Assembly (NCBI GenBank): GCA_937902905.1
Contig: CALELW010000143.1
Span: 1-30,692, forward strand
Source of the DNA: an uncultured Clostridium sp.
GTDB lineage: Bacteria > Bacillota > Clostridia > Lachnospirales > Lachnospiraceae
Direction: 5' to 3'
DNA length: 30,692 nucleotides
Below the pieces are notes generated by a model. It worked only from the letters and a program-made list of their open reading frames with translations. It did no database searches and had not been told where the DNA came from. Below, in pieces: positions 8,313 through 17,393 of this stretch. Position numbers and translations under genes: made by a program. The first letter of the stretch is position 1. Each line of letters begins with the position of its first letter.

Positions 8313-10136
8313 ATGGGTAATCTGATGACAAGTTTTAATGCGGGTGTTTCGGGACTTCACTCCGCACAGCAGTCGCTGACCGTCACATCGCATAATCTTG
8401 CCAACGCGGGAACCGTAGGGTATACAAGACAGCAGGTTCTTGTGACGGATTCCTTTTATCAGAAATCGTACGGAGTGCATGACAATGTCATGGCGGTTGG
8501 TACCGGAACGACGATTTCTTTGACAAGACAGGTTCGCAATACCTTTTTGGATGATCAGTACCGGCTGCAGGTTGGTCGCCAGCAGTTTTATCAGGCGAAC
8601 AGCAATGCGGCACTGGAAATAGAAGATATGTTAGGTGAACTGCACGGTGAAGAATTTCAGAGCAGCATTACAGACCTCTGTGGTGCATTGAGTTCCTTGG
8701 CAACCCACGCAGACGACATTGTATATAAAGACCAGCTTGTAATGATGGCATCCCAGTTTATTGAGCGGGCAAAGGTTTTGCAGGATGAGTTAAATACCTA
8801 TCAGACAAGTCTGAACACGGAAGTAAAAAAACAGGTGGATACAATTAATGATTTGGTTGGAAAAATCAAAGAATTAAACCGTGATATCCAGAAGTATGAG
8901 GCGACCGGAGAGCCGGCAAATGACTACCGTGACAAGAGAAATGAGTATTTGGACGAACTCAGCCAGTACATAACATTTGAGACGAATGAACAGCCGGATG
9001 GAACCATCATGATTTATTCGGAGGGCGGATATCTTTTGGATGCATCTAACCAGTATTTCCTTACAACGAAATACGAAAGTGACACATCCAAACTTTTGAA
9101 ACCGGTTTGGGAGACCGGCGAGAATTATTACCGCTATGACAGTTTAGAGTATTCCAGTGAAAATAATACAGATGTAGGCGGACTTCGCGGACTTTTGGTG
9201 GCACGAGGCAGTTATGCGGCAACTTATGTAAACGTTCCGCAGAAACCAAAGGAAGAAGATTACACAAACGGCGGCGTACTGGATGTGAATGCGTATAACC
9301 GCGCCATGGACCAGTTTAATGATGATTTGGAAGTGTATAACAAAACAATCGGTGCTTCCGTTGTAATGACGATTCAGAGTGAATTGGATACTTTGATTCA
9401 TGGTATTGTAACAACGGTTAATGATGTACTTTGTCCGAACAAAGAGATTACAATCGAGGTTGAGGACAAAGATGAAAATGGTGTTGTGACCGGGACACAT
9501 ACCGAGAAAATCAAAGTGCTGGATGAAGAGAAGGCACTGATTGGTGATGATAAAAACCGTACGATGGGAACAGAATTATTTTCCCGCCGTGGTGTGGAAC
9601 GCTACGTCAAAGAAGATGTAACAGTCGTAAATGATGATGGCACGACAAGTGTAGTACCGGTTTACCGCTATCAGGAAGAGGATCCATCCGATGTCTATAC
9701 GATGTATACGACGAGCCAGCTTGTACTGAATCCGACTGTTGGAAGAGATTCTTCCACACTGCCGACAATGTACAGTGATAAGAGCGATGGCAAAAAAGGT
9801 TATGCAAATAACGAACTGCTTGGCATTGCGCAGGCGTTTGATGAATCCATTGGAACACTGAATCCAAATTCACTGACAACATACGATATCAAACATTTTT
9901 ATGCCGGTATGGTGACAGAACTTGGTACACAGGGAAATGTGTGGAATGGTATTATCGATAACCAGAACATGACGGTAAATACCATTGACAATGAGAGACA
10001 GAAAGTAATGGGAGTTTCCACGGAGGAAGAACTCTCTAATATGATTAAATATCAGCAGTGTTATAATGCATCATCAAGATACATTACAACAGTGGCAGAG
10101 ATGTTAGAGTATTTGATTGAACGGTTAGGAGGATGA
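8313..10136 (+). CDS. flgK: Flagellar hook-associated protein 1, first copy
   Basis: A 607-residue FlgK that would form the first hook-filament junction ring outside the cell. The N-terminal flagellar rod/hook signature lies in SFNAGVSGLHSAQQSLTVTSHNLANAGTVGYTRQQ and the C-terminal D0 helix in NMIKYQQCYNASSRYITTVAEML. Between them are the coiled FlgK helices with the DLRDQR-like segment NDYRDKRNEYLDELSQ and a variable surface domain (about 260-520). I start it at ATG 8313, which follows GGAGATG at a usable distance; upstream in-frame codons fall in the hairpin region. A second FlgK-type gene begins four bases after this stop, so two junction proteins are made from one message. Confidence 0.9.
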   Translation: MGNLMTSFNAGVSGLHSAQQSLTVTSHNLANAGTVGYTRQQVLVTDSFYQKSYGVHDNVMAVGTGTTISLTRQVRNTFLDDQYRLQVGRQQFYQANSNAALEIEDMLGELHGEEFQSSITDLCGALSSLATHADDIVYKDQLVMMASQFIERAKVLQDELNTYQTSLNTEVKKQVDTINDLVGKIKELNRDIQKYEATGEPANDYRDKRNEYLDELSQYITFETNEQPDGTIMIYSEGGYLLDASNQYFLTTKYESDTSKLLKPVWETGENYYRYDSLEYSSENNTDVGGLRGLLVARGSYAATYVNVPQKPKEEDYTNGGVLDVNAYNRAMDQFNDDLEVYNKTIGASVVMTIQSELDTLIHGIVTTVNDVLCPNKEITIEVEDKDENGVVTGTHTEKIKVLDEEKALIGDDKNRTMGTELFSRRGVERYVKEDVTVVNDDGTTSVVPVYRYQEEDPSDVYTMYTTSQLVLNPTVGRDSSTLPTMYSDKSDGKKGYANNELLGIAQAFDESIGTLNPNSLTTYDIKHFYAGMVTELGTQGNVWNGIIDNQNMTVNTIDNERQKVMGVSTEEELSNMIKYQQCYNASSRYITTVAEMLEYLIERLGG

Positions 10137-10140
10137 TGAT

Positions 10141-12021
10141 ATGGCATCAACATTTGGTTCTTTGGAAATAGCAAAATCCGGTATGATGGCGTACAATGCA
10201 GCTTTGCAGACAACGGCGCATAACGTGGCAAATATTGAGACAAAAGGCTATTCCAGACAGACAGTAAATATGGTTTCGTTAGTTGGCAATCGAACCTCCA
10301 TGACGGTTCAGGGCTTTGGTGTAAATGTAGCGAGTATTACGCGAAACCGAAATGAATATTACGATACGAAATATCAGCGCACGCAGTCGACCTACAATTA
10401 CTATCAGACACAATCCTATTATCTGAAAGCATTGCAGGATCAGATTTGCGGAAATGTAACCAGTGATGAAAAATCGAGACTGACGGATGCGTTTGATGAT
10501 TTCTTTAGCGCGTTAAGTAATCTTAGAGGAAATGCCAATAACAGCACTATTCGCCGTCAGGCAGTAACATTAGGTGAAACATTTACTGACTATGTGCAGA
10601 ATGTGGCAACCGGCTTGCAGAAATTGCAGGATGAGGCAAATACACAGGTGAAAACGTGTGTTGACCAGATTAATGCGTATGCAGAAAAAATTGTGGCATT
10701 GAATAAACAGATTGACACAGTAGAGGCGTATGGCGGAATTGCGAATGACCTTCGTGACCAGCGTTCTCTTCTGATTGATGAGCTGTCCCAGTATTGTGAT
10801 GTGGAGACAAAAGAAATCCCACCGGATAATGGCGTAGGAGAAAATCAGTTCTATGTTTATGTGAATGGTGGAACTCTTGTAGATACCTATAAAGTGAATG
10901 CACTGGTAACCAAGCAGAAAGACACCTATGTAAATATTAACGATATCACCGGTTTGTATGATATCAGCTGGGCAGATGGCAGTACCTTTAATATGCACAG
11001 CACGGCAATTGGCGGACAGCTGCAGTCATGCATTGAGACCCGTGACGGAAACAATGCAACAAATCTTCATGGTACCGTTGATTCCATTGCCAACAATGCG
11101 GATGGGAATCTTGTTCTTACCGTTACCGGGACAAACTGCAATGATGTGCAGGTATTAAATATTCCGGCACATGACGGAGAGATTACCATTAATAACCGTA
11201 CCTATGCGTATGAAAATTTTGAAGTAAAAGTGGATGCTGACGGTAATTTTACGTATGAGTTCACTTTGAAGGGAACGACAAAAGCTGCCGATGCGAAAGC
11301 ACTCCAGATTGCGGTGGCAAATGGTTATACCGCACAGGTCGGCGATTCGATTGATAACCGCGGTGTTCCGTATTATATGGCACAGTTAAATGAATTTGTC
11401 CGTACATTTGCACAGGAATTTAACCGTGTTCAAAATGGCGGTTATGATTTGAATGATAATCCGGGTGTTGACTTCTTTAATGCAACGGTCAAAGCAACCG
11501 GTGACAATTATATTTTTCAAGAGTCGGTAGACGGAAAAGACGCTTCCTTTACTTCGGAGGCAAAGAAAAATGCAGATGGCACCTACACCGGTTCTTATTA
11601 TTACATGACCGCTTTGAATTTTTCGATTACGAAAGAAGTTGCGGATGACCCGGGATTACTTGCGTGCAAGGCAAAAGCAAATCCGGATGATAATGTAGGA
11701 AATGACAATGGTGATAATTTGCAGAAACTGACAGAAATCAAGGACAATTCAAATATGTTTGTCCATGGTGCACCGGATTCCTTTATTCAGTCGCTGACTG
11801 CACTGCTTGGTGTCGATGCGAAAAAAGCGGATACGATGGAAAAGAGCCAGAGCAATCTTTTGTATGCTATTGATACCAACCGTAAATCGGTATCTGGCGT
11901 GGATGAAGATGAAGAAGGTTCGGATATGATTGTGTTCCAGAATATGCTGTTTAATCAGTATAAGATGTTAAATGTGTTAAATGAAGTGCTTGATAAATTG
12001 ATTAATGAAACCGGCGTGTGA
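10141..12021 (+). CDS. flgK: Flagellar hook-associated protein 1, second copy
   Basis: A 626-residue FlgK-family protein directly behind the first copy, with its ribosome site (AGGAGG, 10128-10133) inside the preceding reading frame. The N-terminus FGSLEIAKSGMMAYNAALQTTAHNVANIETKGYSRQ is the hook-associated signature and the segment NDLRDQRSLLIDELSQY is typical FlgK. The C-terminus SDMIVFQNMLFNQYKMLNVLNEVLDKLI is the paired D0 helix. A glycine/asparagine-rich central domain of about 250 residues differs from that of the first copy. Of the two, this one keeps the more canonical FlgK helices. Why two paralogues are kept is unknown; they might form successive rings or heteromers. Confidence 0.88.
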   Translation: MASTFGSLEIAKSGMMAYNAALQTTAHNVANIETKGYSRQTVNMVSLVGNRTSMTVQGFGVNVASITRNRNEYYDTKYQRTQSTYNYYQTQSYYLKALQDQICGNVTSDEKSRLTDAFDDFFSALSNLRGNANNSTIRRQAVTLGETFTDYVQNVATGLQKLQDEANTQVKTCVDQINAYAEKIVALNKQIDTVEAYGGIANDLRDQRSLLIDELSQYCDVETKEIPPDNGVGENQFYVYVNGGTLVDTYKVNALVTKQKDTYVNINDITGLYDISWADGSTFNMHSTAIGGQLQSCIETRDGNNATNLHGTVDSIANNADGNLVLTVTGTNCNDVQVLNIPAHDGEITINNRTYAYENFEVKVDADGNFTYEFTLKGTTKAADAKALQIAVANGYTAQVGDSIDNRGVPYYMAQLNEFVRTFAQEFNRVQNGGYDLNDNPGVDFFNATVKATGDNYIFQESVDGKDASFTSEAKKNADGTYTGSYYYMTALNFSITKEVADDPGLLACKAKANPDDNVGNDNGDNLQKLTEIKDNSNMFVHGAPDSFIQSLTALLGVDAKKADTMEKSQSNLLYAIDTNRKSVSGVDEDEEGSDMIVFQNMLFNQYKMLNVLNEVLDKLINETGV

Positions 12022-12077
12022 TGCCGATAAATAAAGTATAAAAAGATGAATTTAAGATTCGGAAACGGAGGGCTGAC

Positions 12078-13565
12078 ATGAGAGTAACAAATACGATGAT
12101 GCGCAATAATTCCATGTTGAATATGCAGAAAAATAAGGTGGCATATAATAACTATCTGACACAGTATAATACGCAGAAAAAAATACAGAGACCATCGGAT
12201 GATCCGACGATTGCGGCACGTGCCCTCAAATATCGTACGACTTTGGCAGAAATTGATCAGTATCTGACAAATATCAAGGATGCAACATCTTGGATGGATG
12301 CGACAGAAACTTGTCTGAAAACCGTTAATACAAAACTTACGGATATGATTGATTACTGTACACAGGCGGCTACCGGTACATATAATGAGAAAGACCGCGC
12401 GGATATTGTGACACAGTTAAAACAGTTTTCAAAATATATCTACGAGCAGAATGCTGATGCAGATTATGCCGGACGTTATCTGTTTACAGGATTTCGTACC
12501 GATGTGCCAATGCTTTTTGATAAAGAGGAGACGGGGATTACTTATACGATTACAGAAAATATTGATATTAATACCATTAATAAATATCAGTACGTATATG
12601 GTGAGGCGTCTTACAATGCGGGAAGCAGTGCGGCAGATTATGCGAATCAGGCATCTGAGTTTGCAACGACACACCGTGCACTTTTGTCGTATGACAATTT
12701 AGATGATAACCAGACAGTAAAACTTATCTATACGGACTCGACCGGAACACAGCAGACGATTACGGCAATTACGAAGAGTGTGGCAGCGGATACAAAGTAT
12801 AATGAGCATCTGCATCCGGGTGCTGACGAGGTGTATTTTGTTCCGGAAACCGGTGAGCTTGTATTCGGTGACGATGTTTATGACAGTATTCGTGCCGGAA
12901 AAGATTTGAGTGTTGATTATACAAAAACAGAATTTGCTGCAAAAGATGTGCGTCCGGAACATTATTTTAACTGTACGGCAGTGGATAACACAACCGGTGA
13001 AGTATCGAATTACCGCACAGCAGGTAATCAAAATATGATGTACCAGATTAACTTCAGCCAGACTTTAGTTGTTAATACAGAAGGCTGTGATTCCATTAAT
13101 CTGGCAGTTGGCAGAACGATTTCCGATATTACAAATATCTGTAATGATTTGGATGTGATGGAAGCTAATCTGAAATCGGTAGAGAAGCGGATTGATGACT
13201 GCGATGAAAATGATAAAACAACATTGGCCAATCTTAACGAGTTAAAGAGCCAGATTGAGACAGAGATTCAGCTTCAGAAAACGGTGCTTGGAAAAGCACT
13301 TGGTTCTGCGATTACGACCTGTCAGTCAGCAAAAGATGAATTGAATGTGGCACTTGCTGACCATGGTTCCCGTTATAACCGTATGAGTATGACAAAATCG
13401 AAACTGGAACAGCAGCAGATTGATACAAAAGAAGCAAAATCCGATAATGAAGATGCAGATTTGGGAGAGGCTTATGTAAACTTCTCAGAGGCAGACCTTT
13501 TGTATCAGGCGACCTTGAATGCAACATCAAAGATACTTGGTCAGTCACTGCTGAACTTTATTTAA
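12078..13565 (+). CDS. flgL: Flagellar hook-associated protein 3 (hook-filament junction)
   Basis: A 495-residue FlgL, the second junction ring between hook and filament. It has a flagellin-like N-terminal D0/D1 part (MRVTNTMMRNNSMLNMQ, then IQRPSDDP, a hallmark FlgL motif). Helical DVMEANLKSVEKRIDDCDENDKTTLANLNELKSQIETEIQL-type segments and a C-terminal D0 helix, VNFSEADLLYQATLNATSKILGQSLLNFI, complete it. It is much longer than the 300-residue FlgL of Bacillus because of a central insertion of roughly 200 residues (about 150-340). GGAGGG precedes the ATG. It follows the two flgK genes and precedes fliW. Confidence 0.9.
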   Translation: MRVTNTMMRNNSMLNMQKNKVAYNNYLTQYNTQKKIQRPSDDPTIAARALKYRTTLAEIDQYLTNIKDATSWMDATETCLKTVNTKLTDMIDYCTQAATGTYNEKDRADIVTQLKQFSKYIYEQNADADYAGRYLFTGFRTDVPMLFDKEETGITYTITENIDINTINKYQYVYGEASYNAGSSAADYANQASEFATTHRALLSYDNLDDNQTVKLIYTDSTGTQQTITAITKSVAADTKYNEHLHPGADEVYFVPETGELVFGDDVYDSIRAGKDLSVDYTKTEFAAKDVRPEHYFNCTAVDNTTGEVSNYRTAGNQNMMYQINFSQTLVVNTEGCDSINLAVGRTISDITNICNDLDVMEANLKSVEKRIDDCDENDKTTLANLNELKSQIETEIQLQKTVLGKALGSAITTCQSAKDELNVALADHGSRYNRMSMTKSKLEQQQIDTKEAKSDNEDADLGEAYVNFSEADLLYQATLNATSKILGQSLLNFI

Positions 13566-13580
13566 TAAGGAGGAATTGGG

Positions 13581-14036
13581 ATGTTAGTAAAAACAAAATT
13601 TTTTGGGGAAGTCAATTTGCCGGAGGAAAAAATCATTACTTTTGATCGCGGTTTGATTGGACTTGCTGATTATAAAAAATTTACGATTTTATATGACTGT
13701 GAAAAAGAGGACAGTAACATTTCATGGCTGCAAAGTGTCGAGGAGCCGACTTTGGCACTACCTGTTGTAAAACCATGGATTATTAAGGAAGATTATAATC
13801 CGGTTGTCGAGGACGAGTTACTTTCCCATATCGGAGAGTTGACCGAAGAGAATCTTGTGATTTTAGTCACAATGACAGTTCCGGAACAGATTGAGCAGAT
13901 GTCGGTGAATTTAAAGGCACCGATTATCATAAATGCAGATACAAGAAAAGGTGCTCAGATTATCTGCGAGAATAATGATTATGAGGTGAAATACAAAATA
14001 TATGACATCCTCAATGCGAAAAAGGGGGACTGTTAA
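13581..14036 (+). CDS. fliW: Flagellar assembly factor FliW, CsrA antagonist
   Basis: A 151-residue FliW. In Bacillus it binds either flagellin or CsrA, so free flagellin releases CsrA to block flagellin translation. Family motifs are the N-terminal KTKFFGEVNLPEEKIITFDRGLIGL segment and a central SVEEPTLALPVVKPW. The C-terminal half has the LKAPIIINADTRKGAQII segment typical of FliW. It starts behind AAGGAGG, 15 bases after flgL, and csrA starts one base after its stop codon, the conserved fliW-csrA pair. A CsrA-type hairpin in the flagellin leader of this same window shows that the target is also present. Confidence 0.95.
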   Translation: MLVKTKFFGEVNLPEEKIITFDRGLIGLADYKKFTILYDCEKEDSNISWLQSVEEPTLALPVVKPWIIKEDYNPVVEDELLSHIGELTEENLVILVTMTVPEQIEQMSVNLKAPIIINADTRKGAQIICENNDYEVKYKIYDILNAKKGDC

Positions 14037-14037
14037 T

Positions 14038-14262
14038 ATGTTGGCTTTAGCAAGAAAAGTAAATGAATCTATTATTTTAAATGATAATATTGAGGTCACC
14101 GTTTTGGAAGTAAAAGGTGATCAGGTGAAAATTGGTATTAACGCACCAAAAGATGTTCCGATTTATCGCAAGGAATTGTATGTACAGATACAGGAGGCAA
14201 ATGCAGCGGCAGCCAATACGGTAAATCCGGCAGCACTTGGTGAACTGTTAAAAGACAAATAA
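14038..14262 (+). CDS. csrA: Translational regulator CsrA
   Basis: A 74-residue RNA-binding dimer that represses translation by covering GGA motifs at ribosome sites. The start MLALARKVNE keeps the key arginine (Arg6), and the RNA-contacting VPIYRKELY segment keeps Arg44; the beta-strand core GVKIGINAPKDV-like stretch is intact. The C-terminal tail (about 50-74) is Ala/Asn-rich and longer than in E. coli, as is common in Firmicutes. I take ATG 14038 as the start because it yields the conserved N-terminus; an upstream in-frame ATG would add 12 residues inside fliW. The ribosome site AAGGGGGA lies within the end of fliW, which implies coupling. Confidence 0.95.
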   Translation: MLALARKVNESIILNDNIEVTVLEVKGDQVKIGINAPKDVPIYRKELYVQIQEANAAAANTVNPAALGELLKDK

Positions 14263-14275
14263 ATAGGACAAAAGA

Positions 14276-14365
14276 AGAAACGTTTTGCGAATTTTTGTAA
14301 AGGGGTTAATTTTTTTTGAAAGGTAGCCGATATTTACTTTAAGTTAGGGAAAACGTTTCTTTTTT
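14276..14365 (+). terminator. Long-loop inverted repeat with T run between csrA and flaG
   Basis: Arms AGAAACGTTTT (14276-14286) and AAAACGTTTCT (14350-14360) are perfect complements and five Ts follow (14361-14365). The 63-base loop contains the entire sigma-28 promoter of flaG. Read-through RNA from csrA could fold it as a terminator, whereas RNA started inside the loop lacks the left arm. Confidence 0.5.
14305..14334 (+). promoter_or_regulatory. Sigma-28 promoter of the flaG-fliD operon
   Basis: GTTAA (14305-14309), a 17-base spacer and CCGATATT (14327-14334), the same pattern as at 7339 and 19737. It would start a message for flaG, fliD, fliS, the FliT-like gene and possibly maf. Confidence 0.8.
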
Positions 14366-14386
14366 ATTACACACGGAGGTGTTATT

Positions 14387-14800
14387 ATGGATATGGAAAG
14401 TATTAGTAGTGTAAATTCAAATTATGGCTCAGCAGAGAGCGTTAAGGTTAAGAGTGTACCGGTTGAAAGTGCACATACAGCAGCGCAGTCTGTTTCCGAG
14501 GCTTCTTCTGCAGTTGTGAGAACGGTGTCCGAATCCGGAGAAACGACGAATCAGAACCGTGGCAACAAAGAGCATAACCCAAGCGAAGCAACGATTGACG
14601 ATGCGGTAAAAAGCGCAAACCGCCGTATGGAGCATACGCGCTGTGAGTATTCGTATCACAAAGAGACAAATCGTGTTTCGATTAAAGTGATTAATGAGGA
14701 TACCGATGAAGTCATCCGTGAAATTCCACCGGAAAAATCTCTGGATATGCTTCAGAAGATGTGGGAGATGGCTGGTATCTTAGTAGATGAGAAAAGATAG
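14387..14800 (+). CDS. flaG: FlaG family flagellar protein
   Basis: A 137-residue FlaG-type protein. The first 85 residues are Ser/Val/Glu-rich, low in complexity and probably disordered. The C-terminal third carries the FlaG domain: a beta-hairpin SYHKETNRVSIKVINEDTDEVIREIPPEKSLDMLQKMWE and a final helix. FlaG proteins influence filament length and lie next to fliD in many bacteria, as here (12 bases to fliD). The ribosome site CGGAGG is the loop of a tiny palindrome, ACAC-GGAG-GTGT (14371-14382), which resembles a CsrA target. Confidence 0.85.
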   Translation: MDMESISSVNSNYGSAESVKVKSVPVESAHTAAQSVSEASSAVVRTVSESGETTNQNRGNKEHNPSEATIDDAVKSANRRMEHTRCEYSYHKETNRVSIKVINEDTDEVIREIPPEKSLDMLQKMWEMAGILVDEKR

Positions 14801-14811
14801 GAGGTATTACT

Positions 14812-16962
14812 ATGGGAATCAGAATGAGTGGATTGTCATCCGGTCTGGATACTGAATCGATTGTAAAAGAATTGATGTCTGCCCAGAGCATGAAAAAAAA
14901 TAAAGTAGTGAAGGCAAAGACAAAATTAGAATGGACACAGACTAAGTGGTCGGATTTGAATACAAAACTGACTAGTCTTTACAACAATTTTGTATCCAAA
15001 ATGCAATTATCTACTGCATATAAAACCAAGAAAACAACAGTTTCGGATGCGACAAAAGCAAGCATTGCAGCAAAAACAAGTGCGGCAAACGGAAGTTATT
15101 CGATGGAAATTAAAAACATCGCAACTTCCCAGTATCTGACCGGTGCTAAAATTGATGCATCTGCATCGGACAAATTGGCAGATATTGATCCTTCACTTTT
15201 GAACAAAGAAATCAATATTACGGTTGGTGATAAGACGACGAAATTTGCAGTTACGGCAGATTCCACATTGAAAGACTTTACAAGTGCTTTGCAGAGTGCG
15301 GGCTTAAATGCAAGTTTTGACGATTCACAGAAACGGTTGTTCATCAGCAGTAAAGAAAGTGGACTGGCAAATGCCTTTTCGATTACGACATCCGGTATTA
15401 CCGATGCCGAGGTGAGCGGTAGAAAGGCTCTTCGTGATGCGGCCGGTTATAACAGCATGACAAGTAGCAATAAAAAATTGTTTGATTCAGCAATGGAAAC
15501 ATTGCAGACATCCGGTGTAGATACGGATGATTACAATAGAGCCTTAGATACGATTGCAAAGCTTTCTTATGAGACGAAAAAGACAACGGCAGAAAATGCA
15601 GCAACGACTTATGTGAAAGCAAAGATTTACAGTGAGAAATACAGTGAGTACGAAGAAAAAGCAAAAGAAAGTTTAAAAGATACATACTTTGAAGAAGATG
15701 GCAGTCTGAAAACAGGCAAGACGCAGGAGGCTTATGATGCGGCAGTGGCAAAACAGGCGGACGCAGATACGGCTTCGTATGTAGGTACTCAGTTAAAAGA
15801 CAGCGATGTGAAACTGCAAATTGATGAGGCATCTTTTTCCGGTAAGACGGAAGCAGATATGGCTGATTTCAGCGAAGAAGCAGTAAAGAAATATTATGGT
15901 GAAACCGTAACCGCCTTTACCGGTATGGATGGAGTAGATGAGGAAAGCGAAAAAACTCGTCTTGCTTCTTATGTACAGGATTATGCTTCTATTACTGACC
16001 GTAATGAGGCACTGGCAAGTTCTGCTTTGTCCGGACTTGGTTTAGCTGATATCGCAGTCGATGCAGATGGCAATGTTACGGTAAACGGTGGAGCAAATGA
16101 CAGCAGCAATTCCACAATTCCAAAGGGAATGGCACTGTTTGAGGCTTCCGACAGTGAGATTATTTTGAATGGAGCAGAGCTTACTTCTTCTTCTGCAGTT
16201 GTTTCGGCAAACGGACTGGATATTACATTGACCGGTCTGACAAAGACAGATGAGCCGATTACATTCTCCGTAACGACCGATACGGACAGTGTCTATAATT
16301 CCATCAAGAGTTTCCTCAAAGAGTACAACTCGGTAATGAAGGAAATGAACACACTTTACAATGCGGATTCTGCCAAAGGCTATGAACCGCTGACTAGTGA
16401 TGAGAAAGAGGCAATGTCGGATGACGACGTAAAACTTTGGGAGGATAAGATTAAAGATTCCCTGCTTCGCGGTGATTCGACACTGAGCAGCATTATGAGT
16501 TCGATGCGTTCGGCTATGATGTCGACAGTTGAATATGATGGCAAGACATATGCACTTTCCAGTTTTGGTATTATGACATCAACGGATTATACCGAAGGTG
16601 GTCTGCTTCATATTTATGGAGATGCGGATGATTCCGTATATTCGGCAAAAGATGATAAACTCAAAAAAGCGCTTGACGAAGATCCGGATGCTGTAATTGC
16701 AACATTGACCGGTGTTTTTGGCAAACTTCGTGAGAATATGAGCCAGAAAATGGCTGCAACAAAATACAGCAGTTCCTTAACTTTCTACAACGATATCAAG
16801 ATGAAGAGTGATGTGAAATCGTATGAGGATGAGATTGAGGACTGGGAAGACAGACTTGCTGAGATGGAAGACAGTTACTACAGTAAATTTACTGCAATGG
16901 AGACTGCGCTTGCAAAACTGCAGTCACAGCAGAGTTCCATGTCAAGTCTTTTTGGTAGTTGA
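14812..16962 (+). CDS. fliD: Flagellar filament cap protein FliD (HAP2)
   Basis: A 716-residue FliD, the distal cap that folds flagellin onto the filament tip. The N-terminal D0 part GIRMSGLSSGLDTESIVKELMSAQ is the FliD signature, followed by FliD_N up to about residue 100. The segment FSVTTDTDSVYNSIKSFLKEYNSVMKEMNTLYN begins FliD_C, which continues with EDPDAVIATLTGVFG and a C-terminal coiled coil ending near SLFGS. It is well above the usual 450-550 residues because of an Ala/Lys/Asp-rich insert at about 200-420. AGGAGG precedes the ATG and fliS follows 25 bases later. Confidence 0.93.
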   Translation: MGIRMSGLSSGLDTESIVKELMSAQSMKKNKVVKAKTKLEWTQTKWSDLNTKLTSLYNNFVSKMQLSTAYKTKKTTVSDATKASIAAKTSAANGSYSMEIKNIATSQYLTGAKIDASASDKLADIDPSLLNKEINITVGDKTTKFAVTADSTLKDFTSALQSAGLNASFDDSQKRLFISSKESGLANAFSITTSGITDAEVSGRKALRDAAGYNSMTSSNKKLFDSAMETLQTSGVDTDDYNRALDTIAKLSYETKKTTAENAATTYVKAKIYSEKYSEYEEKAKESLKDTYFEEDGSLKTGKTQEAYDAAVAKQADADTASYVGTQLKDSDVKLQIDEASFSGKTEADMADFSEEAVKKYYGETVTAFTGMDGVDEESEKTRLASYVQDYASITDRNEALASSALSGLGLADIAVDADGNVTVNGGANDSSNSTIPKGMALFEASDSEIILNGAELTSSSAVVSANGLDITLTGLTKTDEPITFSVTTDTDSVYNSIKSFLKEYNSVMKEMNTLYNADSAKGYEPLTSDEKEAMSDDDVKLWEDKIKDSLLRGDSTLSSIMSSMRSAMMSTVEYDGKTYALSSFGIMTSTDYTEGGLLHIYGDADDSVYSAKDDKLKKALDEDPDAVIATLTGVFGKLRENMSQKMAATKYSSSLTFYNDIKMKSDVKSYEDEIEDWEDRLAEMEDSYYSKFTAMETALAKLQSQQSSMSSLFGS

Positions 16963-16987
16963 TAAGCAATAAGGGAGAAGTTTGAGT

Positions 16988-17365
16988 ATGAATCAAAATA
17001 CAGTTAATGCATACCAGCGGAATGCTATTATGACGGCATCGCCGGCAGAGCTTACGCTGATGCTTTACGATGGGGCGGTTAAATTCTGCAACATCGCAAT
17101 TATGGCGATTGAAAAGCAGGATATGGAAAAGGCGCATGTGAATTTGAAAAAAGCACAGGCAATTATTTCCGAACTCCGCGTTACACTCGATCATAAGTAC
17201 CCGGTGTGGGAAGATTTTGACCGCGTGTATGATTATATTTACAGACGTCTTGTGGAAGGTAACATGAGCAAAGAGATTGATGTAATTGAGGATGCTCTGA
17301 AATATATCCGTGAGATGCGTGACACTTGGAAGGAAGTAATGAAGAAAGCTGCCGGGGCAAAGTGA
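16988..17365 (+). CDS. fliS: Flagellin export chaperone FliS
   Basis: A 125-residue four-helix chaperone that keeps flagellin monomeric before export. The N-terminus NAYQRNAIMTASPAELTLMLYDGAVKFCNIAI contains the FliS hallmark (Pro-Glu/Ala-Leu, then LYDGA). The C-terminal LRYxRExRDTWKEVM-like helix (KYIREMRDTWKEVMKKA) matches the flagellin-binding groove region. I choose ATG 16988 because GGGAG (16973-16977) is 10 bases away; a TTG at 16982 would be too close. It is placed after fliD, as in most flagellar operons, and before a FliT-like gene. Confidence 0.95.
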   Translation: MNQNTVNAYQRNAIMTASPAELTLMLYDGAVKFCNIAIMAIEKQDMEKAHVNLKKAQAIISELRVTLDHKYPVWEDFDRVYDYIYRRLVEGNMSKEIDVIEDALKYIREMRDTWKEVMKKAAGAK

Positions 17366-17393
17366 CCGGCGGGATAGATGTGAGGAGATGCCG

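Noticed and set aside
15398..15832. Long antisense frames opposite fliD and other flagellar genes
   Set aside because: They are complements of strongly coding frames, with no promoter, ribosome site or sensible protein composition.
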